DNA of 64,000 nt from Clostridiales bacterium (lineage in GTDB: Bacteria; Bacillota; Clostridia; Christensenellales; Borkfalkiaceae). Below the pieces are notes generated by a model, which saw nothing but the letters and a program-made list of their open reading frames with translations, was not told the origin of the DNA and ran no database searches. Location of the stretch: assembly GCA_003538975.1 (NCBI GenBank), contig DPQQ01000001.1:148731-212730 (forward strand). Reading direction: 5' to 3'. The translations under genes and the position numbers were made by a program. Below are positions 1-8,691 of the stretch, in pieces; position 1 is the stretch's first letter; every line of letters begins with the position of its first letter.

Positions 1-59
1 AATTCCGATTTCCGTACAACTTTCAGAAGCGCATCGGACGCAGGTAACCTTTTTTACCT

Positions 60-1928
60 TTATTTTTGTATATAGTCCATTATTTTTGAATATCCGTTTT
101 CTTTTACGAAAAAGGCGAAGGTATCCAAAGGAATTTTAATATAATGATCCCCCTGTTCCAACTCCGTTACCGTAAATTCCTCGCAGGATTTCATCTTTAT
201 CAATTTCATTTTTTCAGGCAAATATACATATCGCCCGCTTGCGTTCTGCTCAAACACCGGCGATAACATTACCTCTTTCCCGAAAATCAACTGATCTTCT
301 GTTTCTTTTGCCCGCTCATCGTCCGGATACTCAAACGCAAGCGGCTTGAACAGCATTTCGTTTGATTCGGCGCATCTTTCAAGTTCTTCGTATATATACG
401 GAATCAACTTATATCTGATATTCAGAAAATTCCGGAACACTTCGGTTTTTCCGAACATATACGGCTCTTGTCTTCTGCTTTGCGGTACGGAATGATTTCT
501 CATTAAAGGAATAAAAATATTCAACGCAAACCACCTGAGCAATAAGTCTTCCGTTGTATTCCCGTCAAATCCGCCGACGTCCGCCCCGACATATAAAAAT
601 CCGCACATATTCAACGACGGCAACATTTTAAACTCGGATAACATATGCACCCACCAGGATGCGTTATCGCCCATCCATATTCCGCCGTATCTATGCATTC
701 CGATCGACGAGGATCTTGAGAACAGCAGATATTTTTTGTTCGGATTATATTTTTCGAAATACTCCGCGGCGGCTCTCGTCAACAAATAGCCGTAGACGTT
801 GTGAACCTTGTCGTGGCTTATCGTTTTTCCGTCCGCATTATGATAAAAACTCTTAAAGTCTTCTTCGTTATTCGCAAGCTGCGATAACAAATAATTTATA
901 TGGTTAAAGTCTTCCGCCTGCAAATCTTTTCCTTTCTTTTCGGCTATTTCGTTTATACATTTTACAAAATTTTGCTTACTGTAGAACAACGAAGGCTCGT
1001 TCATATCGTTCCAGAAGCCTTCTATTCCTTTATCCAACAGTATTTTATACTTTTCTCCGAACCATTCCCGCGTTTCTTTATTTAATACGTCCGGCAAAAC
1101 CGAATCGCCGGGCCATACGCCTACAATAAACTCTTTTCCTTCTTTGTCTTTGCAGAAACGATTATTCTTTACTCCTTCGTCGTATACTTCGTATCCCTCT
1201 TCTACTTTGATCGCTGCGTCTATGATCGGTATAAGTCTTATTCCTTTCGCCTTTAATTCGCGTACCAATCCTTCAAAATCCGGAAAACGATTCTTGTCTA
1301 TCGTAAAATCTTTATACCTGTCCATATAGTCGATGTCAAGGTATATCATACTCAACGGTAATTTATTCTTCTCGAATCCTGATACTATTTCCCGTACGTC
1401 GGCTTCGGTCTTATATCCCCAGCGCGACTGTCCGTATCCCAACGCCCACTTCGGCGGAACATAACTCTTCCCTATAATTCTCCGGAATTCACGCACGACT
1501 TCCAATGCCGTTCTTTCTTCAATCGTATATAAATCGAAGCCGCCTCTTACGGTTATTCTTAATTCATCGTATTTCGTATAACCGATATCATACGTTACCC
1601 GTCCGGTCGCGTCTATAAATATTCCTGAATTTCTTTCTTTCGTCGTTATCAGAATAAAATTATGCGCTCCGTACAACGATTCTCTGCTTTCCGTTAACGA
1701 CGGATCATCCATATTACGGCTTGTATATATCCACCCGCGCTTATTGATTCCTCTCATTTGTTCGCCGAGACCGTATACCGCCGTTTCATCGGTTAGTTCC
1801 AGTGTAAAATGAGTTCCTTCCGCATCGGTGGTCGCTTCGATTTCAAGCTCGCTTTTACTGCTTTCTTCTATTTTTTCCAACACTGCGTCCGTCTCTGTCT
1901 CTTTCCCGAAACCATATTTCTTTACCAT
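60..1928 (-). CDS. Glycoside hydrolase family 31 (alpha-glucosidase/alpha-xylosidase type)
   Basis: 622-residue retaining alpha-glycosidase, probably cytoplasmic because no signal peptide is visible. The GH31 barrel shows WNDMNEP at residues 306-312, whose first Asp (D308) is the family nucleophile. The acid/base region GGIWMGDNASWW and the motif RNHSVPQSRRQEP follow. Residues 40-150 look like the N-terminal beta-sandwich (VYGLGEQMRG). A short C-terminal sheet domain ends the protein, which is somewhat smaller than the usual 700-800 residues. The start has AGGAG seven bases upstream. It is transcribed alone from a TTTACA-17-TATAGT promoter. Whether the substrate is alpha-glucosidic or alpha-xylosidic cannot be told from sequence; nearby genes favour plant-glycan use. 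Confidence 0.93.
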   Translation of the reverse strand: MVKKYGFGKETETDAVLEKIEESSKSELEIEATTDAEGTHFTLELTDETAVYGLGEQMRGINKRGWIYTSRNMDDPSLTESRESLYGAHNFILITTKERNSGIFIDATGRVTYDIGYTKYDELRITVRGGFDLYTIEERTALEVVREFRRIIGKSYVPPKWALGYGQSRWGYKTEADVREIVSGFEKNKLPLSMIYLDIDYMDRYKDFTIDKNRFPDFEGLVRELKAKGIRLIPIIDAAIKVEEGYEVYDEGVKNNRFCKDKEGKEFIVGVWPGDSVLPDVLNKETREWFGEKYKILLDKGIEGFWNDMNEPSLFYSKQNFVKCINEIAEKKGKDLQAEDFNHINYLLSQLANNEEDFKSFYHNADGKTISHDKVHNVYGYLLTRAAAEYFEKYNPNKKYLLFSRSSSIGMHRYGGIWMGDNASWWVHMLSEFKMLPSLNMCGFLYVGADVGGFDGNTTEDLLLRWFALNIFIPLMRNHSVPQSRRQEPYMFGKTEVFRNFLNIRYKLIPYIYEELERCAESNEMLFKPLAFEYPDDERAKETEDQLIFGKEVMLSPVFEQNASGRYVYLPEKMKLIKMKSCEEFTVTELEQGDHYIKIPLDTFAFFVKENGYSKIMDYIQK

Positions 1929-2055
1929 TTCAGCTCTCCTGTTGATTATCCTGTCGTATTTTTTAATTAAGCCGATCGATGCTTGTCGTTACATATCGCA
2001 AAGCCGCTTTTATTAAAACGCCGGCTTACGTATTTATTAAATTGCATCTATATAT

Positions 2056-2084
2056 ACTATAACATAACTCTATACGAATGTAAA
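2056..2084 (-). promoter_or_regulatory. Promoter of the GH31 gene
   Basis: Minus-strand -35 TTTACA (2079-2084), a 17-base spacer and -10 TATAGT (2056-2061), about 120 bases before the GH31 start. No operator-like repeat was seen beside it. Confidence 0.7.
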
Positions 2085-2122
2085 GAGTAAATCGTACAAG
2101 CTAAACGACACCGCTATTTTGA

Positions 2123-2268
2123 TTATTTCTTACGGTTTTTTGTTCTTTTATCGGGGGTATGTCCTGCAATATAAAAACCGAGCGCACGCAACACCCGGTT
2201 AAGGTTTGTAATATTATCATCGTCTGACTTTAAGCCCGAAATAATCTCTTGTATAAAATCTTGTATAA
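2123..2268 (-). pseudogene. 3' remnant of an HTH/antitoxin-like gene
   Basis: A minus-strand frame ending in TAA at 2123-2125 reads FIQEIISGLKSD, then NITNLNRVLRALGF, then a basic tail ending KRTKNRKK. This looks like the last helices and tail of a small XRE-type DNA-binding protein such as a HigA/HipB-like antitoxin. No start codon or Shine-Dalgarno site lies in frame upstream; the frame runs into a hairpin at 2269-2309. No toxin gene is adjacent. I read it as a 5'-truncated relic. The family call rests on memory of the C-terminal pattern and is tentative. Confidence 0.4.
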
Positions 2269-2309
2269 AATAAAACGAACTCAAGATTTTCTCTCGGGTT
2301 CGTTTTATT
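2269..2309 (-). terminator. Hairpin with 12-bp perfect stem, terminator-like
   Basis: AATAAAACGAAC (2269-2280) pairs exactly with GTTCGTTTTATT (2298-2309) around a 17-base loop. On the minus strand it runs into a T-rich stretch. It could end the uronate operon transcript, though it lies about 290 bases past the kdgK stop. Confidence 0.45.
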
Positions 2310-2595
2310 CTTGTGTGGTGCGCATAAAGAAATTACAGTTGAACACCTTATTTTGTAATTCAAAATCATACTACTTTTACTGACATTATTAAAGTATTTT
2401 TAACCTAAGGACAAACCGTTATATAAACAACTCGAATTCTATTGTTTTCTTAATCGGCGGACAGTAAAGCCGATGTATATCTATCGTTACTTCGCGAAAA
2501 TTTATAAAAAGAAAAGGCCCGACGCGGCTCCGCATTTTGCTGCTTATTTCATCATAAAACCTGATATTGTAATTTCTTTCATAGTAGTATCCTTA
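2310..2595. other. Intergenic stretch with a 12-codon ORF
   Basis: No full gene seen. On the minus strand, directly after kdgK, an AAGGAT Shine-Dalgarno-like site precedes ATG at 2580-2582, which opens a 12-codon frame (MKEITISGFMMK) that stops at 2544-2546. It may be the surviving start of a deleted sixth operon gene. GC-rich sequence followed by a T-rich run at 2505-2535 (minus strand) may be a weak terminator. Confidence 0.3.
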
Positions 2596-3615
2596 TTATC
2601 TTTGCACTCTTCCGCTTGCATTTCCGTTTGCGAGCGCTTCTACTTCTTCTTTGCTCTCCATGTTGTAATCGCCCTCGATCGAGTGTTTCAAACAACTTGC
2701 CGCAACTGCAAATTCAATCGCGTCAGTTGCATTTTTACCCGCCAGCAACGAATGAATAAGTCCTGCGCCGAAGCTGTCTCCGCCGCCGACTCTGTCCACT
2801 ATATGCATTGCGTATTTTCTGCTGAAAACCGCCTTGCCGTCTGTGTACAACATTCCCGACCAATAATTGTCGTTTGCGCTTATGCTTTCTCTTAACGTGA
2901 TTGCAACCGCCTTAAAGCCGAACTTATCGACAAGTTGTTTGGCAACCGAAACGTAACCTTGTTCGTTAAGTTTTCCGCTTTCAATATCGGTGTTTTCCGC
3001 CTCGATTCCGAACACGTCTTTTGCGTCTTCTTCGTTTGCTATGCAGACGTCGACGTACTTGCATATTTCGCTCATAACTTCTTTCGCCTTTTCCTTGCTC
3101 CAAAGTTTTTTACGGAAATTCAAGTCACACGACACGGTTATTTCTTTTTCCTTTGCACTCTTGACAGCTTGCAAAACTATGCCTGCCAACGTATCGCTAA
3201 GGGCAGGCGTTATGCCCGTAAAGTGAAACCATTTTGCTCCGTCAAAGATTTTATCCCAATCGAAGTCGTCGCCGGTTGCGGTTGCGATTGCACTGCCAGC
3301 CCTGTCGTATATGACTTTACTCGGGCGTTGACTCGCACCCTTTTCGCAATAATAAATGCCGACTCGCTCGCCGCCCCTTGCGACAAACGACGTATCGACG
3401 CCGAATTTGCGAAGGGAATTTATCGCGCTTTGTCCTATCTCGTGAGTCGGGAGTTTGCTCACAAAAGCCACGTCTTCGCCGAAATTTGCAAGCGACACGG
3501 CAACGTTTGCTTCCGCACCGCCAAAAGTCGCTTCAAGCCTGTCCGCCTGTACGAACCGCAAATAGTTTTCGGGTGCAAGACGAAGCATTATTTCTCCAAA
3601 AGTCACAATTCGCAT
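2596..3615 (-). CDS. kdgK: 2-dehydro-3-deoxygluconate kinase (PfkB family)
   Basis: 339 residues. Phosphorylates 2-keto-3-deoxygluconate with ATP to give KDPG, the step between mannonate dehydratase and the aldolase. PfkB features: MRIVTFGEIMLRLAP at the start, the sugar-binding FGGAEANVAV around residues 31-40, and the C-terminal signature DRVGGGDSFGAG, where D280 is the expected catalytic base. Last gene of the glucuronate operon; its start overlaps the 3' end of eda by 13 bases, suggesting translational coupling. The family also contains other sugar kinases, but the operon context makes KDG kinase by far the best call. Confidence 0.92.
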   Translation of the reverse strand: MRIVTFGEIMLRLAPENYLRFVQADRLEATFGGAEANVAVSLANFGEDVAFVSKLPTHEIGQSAINSLRKFGVDTSFVARGGERVGIYYCEKGASQRPSKVIYDRAGSAIATATGDDFDWDKIFDGAKWFHFTGITPALSDTLAGIVLQAVKSAKEKEITVSCDLNFRKKLWSKEKAKEVMSEICKYVDVCIANEEDAKDVFGIEAENTDIESGKLNEQGYVSVAKQLVDKFGFKAVAITLRESISANDNYWSGMLYTDGKAVFSRKYAMHIVDRVGGGDSFGAGLIHSLLAGKNATDAIEFAVAASCLKHSIEGDYNMESKEEVEALANGNASGRVQR

Positions 3616-4178
3616 ATCTTTACAATCTCCTTGCAGTTTTTTACGATATCGCCTTTCATCATAAAAGAACCGCCCACGGCATACACCTTGTCGAAATCAA
3701 GGTATTCTTTTAGGTTGATCAAATCCACACCGCCCGTCGGGATAAATCTGATTTGCGGAAACGGTGCCGACAACGCATTCATCGCTTTCAGTCCGCCGTA
3801 CACGCCCGCAGGGAAAAACTTGACGATGTTCAATCCATACGAGAGAGAGCGCATAATCTCGGTAGGTGTCACACACCCCGGATAATACGGAATATTCTCG
3901 TCTATACAATAGCAAGCCACCTCGTCGGAAAACCCCGGGGACACGATAAACTTTGCACCCGCCTGTACTGCGCTTTTTGCCTGCTCGGCATTGATAACCG
4001 TGCCCGCGCCGATATTCATATCTTCAAAGGCTTTCGTACCGATTGCAATTGCCTCTTTCGCGCACGCCGTACGGAATGTGATTTCCGCGCAGTTTATGCC
4101 GCCTTCTCTCAGTTTCGAGAGAATTTCTATCGTTTCTTTTTCGTCGTTTATGACAACTACGGGAATTACTTGTTTCAT
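3603..4178 (-). CDS. eda: KDPG/KHG aldolase
   Basis: 191 residues. Class I aldolase splitting 2-keto-3-deoxy-6-phosphogluconate into pyruvate and glyceraldehyde-3-phosphate. The expected catalytic Glu lies in AEITFRT (E32) and the Schiff-base Lys in NIVKFFPAG (K120); phosphate-binding GGV follows. An in-frame start exists 12 codons upstream (4214) inside the preceding gene, but the ATG at 4176-4178 has GGAG seven bases before it and gives the standard family N-terminus MKQVIPVVVI. It starts one base after the uxuB stop. Confidence 0.93.
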   Translation of the reverse strand: MKQVIPVVVINDEKETIEILSKLREGGINCAEITFRTACAKEAIAIGTKAFEDMNIGAGTVINAEQAKSAVQAGAKFIVSPGFSDEVACYCIDENIPYYPGCVTPTEIMRSLSYGLNIVKFFPAGVYGGLKAMNALSAPFPQIRFIPTGGVDLINLKEYLDFDKVYAVGGSFMMKGDIVKNCKEIVKICEL

Positions 4179-4179
4179 A

Positions 4180-5010
4180 TTACACTCCGCTGTATGCCGA
4201 AAATCCGCCGTCAACTGGTATAACCGTTCCCGTTACAAATCCGCTTGCTTTGTCGTCGGCTAGCCACAACAGACATCCGATAAGATCGCTTATCTCTCCA
4301 AATTTTTTCATCGGCGTTGCGTTCAGAATCTTGCCTGTTCTTGCCGTCGGCGTGCCGTCCGCATTGAACAAAAGCGTCCTGTTCTGACTTGTCACGAAAA
4401 ATCCCGGCGCGATTGCGTTGCAACGAATATTACACGGCGCAAAATGCACCGCAAGCCACTCGGTAAAATTGGATATGCCCGCTTTCGCCGCGCTGTATGC
4501 AGGGATTTTGGTGAGAGGCCTAAACGCGTTCATCGACGAAATATTGATGATGTTTCCGCCTGTTTTAACCATGTCTTTTGCAAAAACCTGCGTCACCAAA
4601 AACGCCGATGTTATATTGAGATCGAACACGAATTTCAGTCCGCTTTCTTCAAGGGCAAAAAAGTCTTTCACTCCTTCAAGATCCGCCGTCATAACCTCGT
4701 TGTCGGTGGTCGCCTTGGGATTGTTTCCGCCTGCGCCGTTGATAAGAAAATTCACTTTTCCAAACTTGGCGTTTATTTCGTCTTTTGCTCTTTGAATGTC
4801 CGCTTTGTCAAGGCAGTTGCACTGCACGGCAAGCGCATTTTTGCCAATCTCGTCCGCAAATTTCTTTGCCGCGTCGAAGTTTACGTCGAGAAGCGCGACT
4901 CTTGCGCCGCACTCCGCAAGCGCACGGGCAAATTCCGAGCAAATCACGCCGCCCGCACCCGTAATTGCAACAATTTTGTCACTTAAATCAACTTTGAAAG
5001 GAACGCTCAT
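4180..5010 (-). CDS. uxuB: D-mannonate oxidoreductase, SDR type
   Basis: 276 residues. NAD(P)-dependent short-chain dehydrogenase predicted to reduce D-fructuronate to D-mannonate. Visible: dinucleotide-binding TGAGGVICSEFA (residues 17-28), NGAGG near 91-95, and the S159-Y172-K176 catalytic set in ISSMNAF and YSAAKAG. This is the SDR-type enzyme (as B. subtilis YjmF), not the long-chain dehydrogenase of E. coli UxuB; the two are not homologous. Its start overlaps the uxuA stop by four bases. Sugar specificity is inferred from its place between uxuA and eda. Confidence 0.85.
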   Translation of the reverse strand: MSVPFKVDLSDKIVAITGAGGVICSEFARALAECGARVALLDVNFDAAKKFADEIGKNALAVQCNCLDKADIQRAKDEINAKFGKVNFLINGAGGNNPKATTDNEVMTADLEGVKDFFALEESGLKFVFDLNITSAFLVTQVFAKDMVKTGGNIINISSMNAFRPLTKIPAYSAAKAGISNFTEWLAVHFAPCNIRCNAIAPGFFVTSQNRTLLFNADGTPTARTGKILNATPMKKFGEISDLIGCLLWLADDKASGFVTGTVIPVDGGFSAYSGV

Positions 5011-6053
5011 TTTTTCTCTCCTTTTATATCCTTTTCAACCGCCTCGAACAGTCCCGTAAGATAACACGCGCCCATCGCTCTGTCAAACAGTCCGTATCCG
5101 GGCTTTGCGTCTTCGCCCCACACGTTTCTGCCGTGGTCGGGACGAACGTATCCGTCAAACCCGTTTTCGACAAGCGCTTTGACTATCGCGTACATGTCGA
5201 CGTTTCCGCAGTCGGTCTGATGTCCGTTTTCGTAAAAATTTATTTCTCCGTCGTATCTCAGCTGACGAAGATGCGCGAAATAAATCCTGTTTGCATATTT
5301 TGCCGCCATTTTCGGCAAGTCGTTGAACCTGCCCGCACCCAGACTTCCCGTGCAAAACGTTATGCCGTTGTGCTTATTCGGCACCGCCTTAAACAACTTA
5401 TCGTAGTCGTCTTCTTTGCTAATAATTCTGGGCAAGCCGAACATATCCCACGGCGGATCGTCGGGATGTATCGCCATATCGACGCCCGCTTCGTCGCAGG
5501 CAGGCATAATTGCATTCAGAAAATACACAAGGTTTTCAAACAACTTTTCGTGCGTAATTCCCTTGTATTCGTCCAAAAGTTTATTAAGTTCTTCCGTGGA
5601 ATAACTTTCGTCCCAGCCCGGCAAATGCAGGTTTTTGGGATCGAGCGCAAGCAGTTTCTCGTGATCGTAAGCAAGCGACGTCGAGCCGTCTTTATGCTTG
5701 AAATAAAGGTCTGTCCGCAGCCAGTCGAACACGGGCATAAAATTATAACAAATACACCTGACGCCGACTTTTCCGCAGTTGATGATATTTTGCTTGTACG
5801 CCTCGATGTACTTATCTCTCGTGGGTTTTCCGAGTTTTATGTCTTCGTGCACGGGGACGGACTCGATAACTTCCATATTAAGCCCCGCGTCGTTTGCAAG
5901 GGTTTTGAGCCTTTCAAGTTTTTCTTCTTTCCAGACTTCTCCTACAGGCGTGTCGTAAACGGCGGTCACAACACCGCTCATTCCCTGTATTTGTTTTATG
6001 TAATTCAGCGGTATGCAATCTTTTTCGCCATACCAGCGGAAGGTCATTTTCAC
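5007..6053 (-). CDS. uxuA: Mannonate dehydratase
   Basis: 348 residues. Dehydrates D-mannonate to 2-keto-3-deoxygluconate in a TIM-barrel, Mn/Fe-dependent reaction. The family N-terminus (MTFRWYG, then GVVTAVYDTPVGEVW) and the metal/acid motifs MAIHPDDPPW, TFCTGSLG and YFAHLRQ are present. The annotated start is GTG at 6053, overlapping the uxaC stop and ten bases after AAGGAGG; an ATG two codons on is possible but spaced less well. Length is close to the usual 350-395. Confidence 0.95.
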   Translation of the reverse strand: MKMTFRWYGEKDCIPLNYIKQIQGMSGVVTAVYDTPVGEVWKEEKLERLKTLANDAGLNMEVIESVPVHEDIKLGKPTRDKYIEAYKQNIINCGKVGVRCICYNFMPVFDWLRTDLYFKHKDGSTSLAYDHEKLLALDPKNLHLPGWDESYSTEELNKLLDEYKGITHEKLFENLVYFLNAIMPACDEAGVDMAIHPDDPPWDMFGLPRIISKEDDYDKLFKAVPNKHNGITFCTGSLGAGRFNDLPKMAAKYANRIYFAHLRQLRYDGEINFYENGHQTDCGNVDMYAIVKALVENGFDGYVRPDHGRNVWGEDAKPGYGLFDRAMGACYLTGLFEAVEKDIKGEKK

Positions 6054-7243
6054 AGCCCCAAAACCTCCTTTACGTTGTTGTATGCAATATCTTTTGCAAG
6101 CGCGAGCGCGGATTTTTCGTCATACTCGCCATGGTCGACCTTGTCTGCGATAAACGATGAAAGTATCCTTCTATAAAAGTCAAACCGCACGTACGAACTG
6201 AACGATCTGCTGTCGGTAAGCATGCCGAGATTCGTACCGAGAACCGCATATTCCGACACGGTTTCAAGTTGTCTTTTTATGCCCGACACGGTGTCGTTAA
6301 ACCACCACGCCGCACCGACAATAACATTGGGAAACGCGCCCGAAATCGCACAAACAGCCCTTAAACATATGTCGTTTAACGGATAAAGTATAATTTTTGG
6401 CAAATCCCCAAGTTTTATGTACATTTTGTCAAGAAGTCGTGCAAGCGCGTCCGTATCAACGTTTGCCCTGAAAACGTCAAACCCGCTGTCTTTCCCGATT
6501 TCGTTAAACGCCGCGGTATTGACGTTTCGGAAAGTGCCGAAATGCAGCTGCAAAACGACTCCCTTTTCAAAGCATTTTTCAATCAGCCATTCGATGTTTT
6601 GCGTGTCGGAAAAATCGTCAAATCCGTGGTCTGCGATTTTGCAGCCTTTGGAAACAAAATAATCCAATCTCTTTTCAAGTTGCGCCTTGTCGACGCCTTC
6701 CGAAAAACATCTGTCGGGACGGAACGTCGGGCGCACCTTCACCCCGTTTATATCGCCGTGGCAAGATAAATCGGAAAACGGATCGTCGGTGGTTGCGATA
6801 TACTCCACCCTGAATTTTTCAAGCAGTTTTTGCACGCTGAGCCCTTGCAAAATTTCGTTTGCTTTTTCATAAATACGACTTGCGCTGTCTTCGTTCAAAG
6901 GCTCTGTAATGCCGAAAATTTGTTTAAGCCCCATATGCGTCCAATAATAAAGCGGATTACCGAAAAGTTTTGGCATAATCTTTGCATATTTCAAAAACTT
7001 TTCTTCGTAAGAGCGGTCGCCCGTGATATAACTTTCGTCAACGCCGCAAAGACGCATCGCTCGCCACTTGTAATGGTCGCCCGAAAGCCACAGTTCCCCT
7101 ATGTCGGAAAACTTCTTGTCGTTTTTAATATCTTCTTCGTTGAGATGACAGTGATAGTCGATAATCGGCAAACCCGCAATGCTTTTGTAAATTCCGCGCG
7201 CGGTGTCGCCGCTCAACAAAAGATTCTCATCAAAAAATCCCAT
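6050..7243 (-). CDS. uxaC: Glucuronate (uronate) isomerase, compact form
   Basis: 397 residues; isomerises D-glucuronate to D-fructuronate (and galacturonate to tagaturonate). Amidohydrolase-fold motifs: DYHCHL at residues 29-34 with H31 and H33, GDHYKWRAMR, ATTDDP, ADHGFDD, LHFGTFRN, GAAWWFND and GMLTDSRSF. It is about 70 residues shorter than the 465-475-residue enzymes I know. The gap lies between ADHGFDD and VVLQLHFG, where E. coli UxaC has a helical insertion of about 50 residues. All active-site motifs remain, so this is a compact variant and not a broken gene. First gene of the operon. Confidence 0.93.
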   Translation of the reverse strand: MGFFDENLLLSGDTARGIYKSIAGLPIIDYHCHLNEEDIKNDKKFSDIGELWLSGDHYKWRAMRLCGVDESYITGDRSYEEKFLKYAKIMPKLFGNPLYYWTHMGLKQIFGITEPLNEDSASRIYEKANEILQGLSVQKLLEKFRVEYIATTDDPFSDLSCHGDINGVKVRPTFRPDRCFSEGVDKAQLEKRLDYFVSKGCKIADHGFDDFSDTQNIEWLIEKCFEKGVVLQLHFGTFRNVNTAAFNEIGKDSGFDVFRANVDTDALARLLDKMYIKLGDLPKIILYPLNDICLRAVCAISGAFPNVIVGAAWWFNDTVSGIKRQLETVSEYAVLGTNLGMLTDSRSFSSYVRFDFYRRILSSFIADKVDHGEYDEKSALALAKDIAYNNVKEVLGL

Positions 7244-7266
7244 TTTCCTTTCTCCTTTTTGAAACT

Positions 7267-7295
7267 ATTTTATCACACAATTTGTGCATAGTAAA
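7267..7295 (-). promoter_or_regulatory. Promoter and candidate operator of the uronate operon
   Basis: Minus-strand -35 TTTACT (7290-7295), 17-base spacer, -10 TAAAAT (7267-7272). The spacer contains the odd-centred palindrome CACAATTTGTG at 7276-7286, well placed for a repressor or the divergent AraC protein. Confidence 0.6.
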
Positions 7296-7351
7296 TTTTA
7301 TTTTTTGCTTTTTTACTTGCATATCTTGCGATTTTGGAGTATTGTTATGAT

Positions 7352-8209
7352 ATGAGCGGAACAAAATACGAAAATCAACAAATGAGTACCTCGACTTACG
7401 AGGTGCATCACAAAAAAGACAAAGATTTCAAAACGGTGGAAATGCATTCTCACGATTTTTCGGAGATCTATTTCTTTTTGCAGGGTTCTGCGTCGTACAT
7501 CGTGGAAGATTGCAAGTATTCCCTGCGCCCCGGCGACGTGCTGTTGATTCCGTCCAACAAACTTCATCAGCTTGACATCAAAGACTCCGCAATGACGTAC
7601 GAAAGGTTTGTTGTGTGGCTTAATCAACGATACCTGAAACGCATTTCAACCGCAAAAACCGACCTGAACACCTGTTTTTTACAGGCGCACGAACACAACG
7701 CTTTTCTTATTCGCAACAGCGCGGTTTCTGACAAAATCCGCCATATTCTGGACGGCTTTTCCGTTTCGCAAACCGACGACTTCGGCGCGGACATCGAAAA
7801 CGAGGAGCGGATAAAAACTTTGCTTGTGTTGCTGGGACAATATTTTTTGCAAAACCGCGGCGATTTCACCATATTGGGAAAAGCAAATCCCTGCGTGACG
7901 AAAGCCATTGATTATATTTCCGAACATATATCGCAAGATCTTTCTCTTGACGCAATCGCATCTGCGTTGTTTGTGGACAAATACTACTTCGCGCACATTT
8001 TCAAGGAATACACTAACACTTCCCCTCACCGATATATCCTAAAAAAGCGGCTGGTCTTGTCAAAACAGTTTATCGAAGAAGGCTTCCCTATAACCGAAGT
8101 GTTTGCAAAGTGCGGTTTCTCGGATTATACCCACTTTTTCCGCGCGTTCAAAAACGAGTTCGGCATAACGCCCAAACAGTTCTACACCTCGATAAATTTA
8201 CAAAATTAA
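7352..8209 (+). CDS. AraC-family regulator divergent from the uronate operon
   Basis: 285 residues from ATG 7352, which lies 12 bases after GGAG; an upstream in-frame TTG at 7334 overlaps that Shine-Dalgarno site and is less likely. Residues 20-90 form a cupin sensor (HSHDFSEIYFF, LRPGDVLLIP, KLHQ). The C-terminal 100 residues carry two helix-turn-helix units (LSLDAIASALFVDKYYF and GFPITEVFAKCGF), then SDYTHFFRAFKNEFG. Its position, back-to-back with uxaC across about 110 bases, makes it the likely hexuronate-responsive regulator of that operon; the inducer is unknown. Confidence 0.9.
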   Translation: MSGTKYENQQMSTSTYEVHHKKDKDFKTVEMHSHDFSEIYFFLQGSASYIVEDCKYSLRPGDVLLIPSNKLHQLDIKDSAMTYERFVVWLNQRYLKRISTAKTDLNTCFLQAHEHNAFLIRNSAVSDKIRHILDGFSVSQTDDFGADIENEERIKTLLVLLGQYFLQNRGDFTILGKANPCVTKAIDYISEHISQDLSLDAIASALFVDKYYFAHIFKEYTNTSPHRYILKKRLVLSKQFIEEGFPITEVFAKCGFSDYTHFFRAFKNEFGITPKQFYTSINLQN

Positions 8210-8230
8210 TTGTCAAAATTTACAAAAAAG

Positions 8231-8251
8231 CAGCCCGAGCGGGCTGTTTTT
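8231..8251 (+). terminator. Intrinsic terminator after the AraC gene
   Basis: CAGCCC (8231-8236) pairs with GGGCTG (8241-8246) around GAGC, followed by five T. A preceding A-run means it may also stop the minus-strand gene at 8273. Confidence 0.8.
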
Positions 8252-8272
8252 ACGGTTTCGGTTTTATTACGA

Positions 8273-8668
8273 TTATATTAATATTTCAACAAGTTTTCCG
8301 CCGCTTTCATAATCTCTCGTCTTTAGATTTATCAATCTCATCATTTTACGGATACAGGCAATCTCGATAGTAATCGGCTTGCCTTTTTTGCTGTAAGATA
8401 TAACGTCGTTCAAATGCTTTCCGTAATGATCGCAAAGATACAACGCGCCCTCTTGAACTAAATCGTAAGAGTCGCTGAGCATATAACCTAATTCGTTTTT
8501 GTGCTTAATATCGCCATACAGGTCGGCATACATTTTTTGTGCGCGACTTCCCAAATAACCTATCTGGAAACGTAGTTCCATAAATGCGATAAGTTCTGCC
8601 ATTTCAAGCACGTTGTTTTGCGAGATTTCTTCTTTCATAACGCTGAAATCTAAAATTTTTCTTTTCAT
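8273..8668 (-). CDS. Small conserved protein, mobile-element type
   Basis: 131 residues, soluble, function not assigned. It contains LIAFMELRFQIGYLGSRAQ, then IKHKNELGYMLSDSYDLV and LYLCDHYGKHL, then GKPITIEIACIR. I recall similar small proteins from integrative conjugative elements of gut Clostridia, but cannot confirm that here. Flanking repeats (8692-8950) and the neighbouring Vat-type gene fit an accessory patch. The start is weak: a GAGGT motif lies about ten bases before ATG. No conjugation gene or recombinase is visible nearby, so it may be a leftover. Confidence 0.6.
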   Translation of the reverse strand: MKRKILDFSVMKEEISQNNVLEMAELIAFMELRFQIGYLGSRAQKMYADLYGDIKHKNELGYMLSDSYDLVQEGALYLCDHYGKHLNDVISYSKKGKPITIEIACIRKMMRLINLKTRDYESGGKLVEILI

Positions 8669-8691
8669 CTGAGTTTACCTCGTATTTTTAT

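Noticed and set aside
2473..4263. Long plus-strand open frames opposite kdgK, eda and uxuB
   Set aside because: They mirror strong minus-strand genes, have no family motifs, lack ribosome sites and show Cys/Arg/Phe-rich composition typical of antisense frames.
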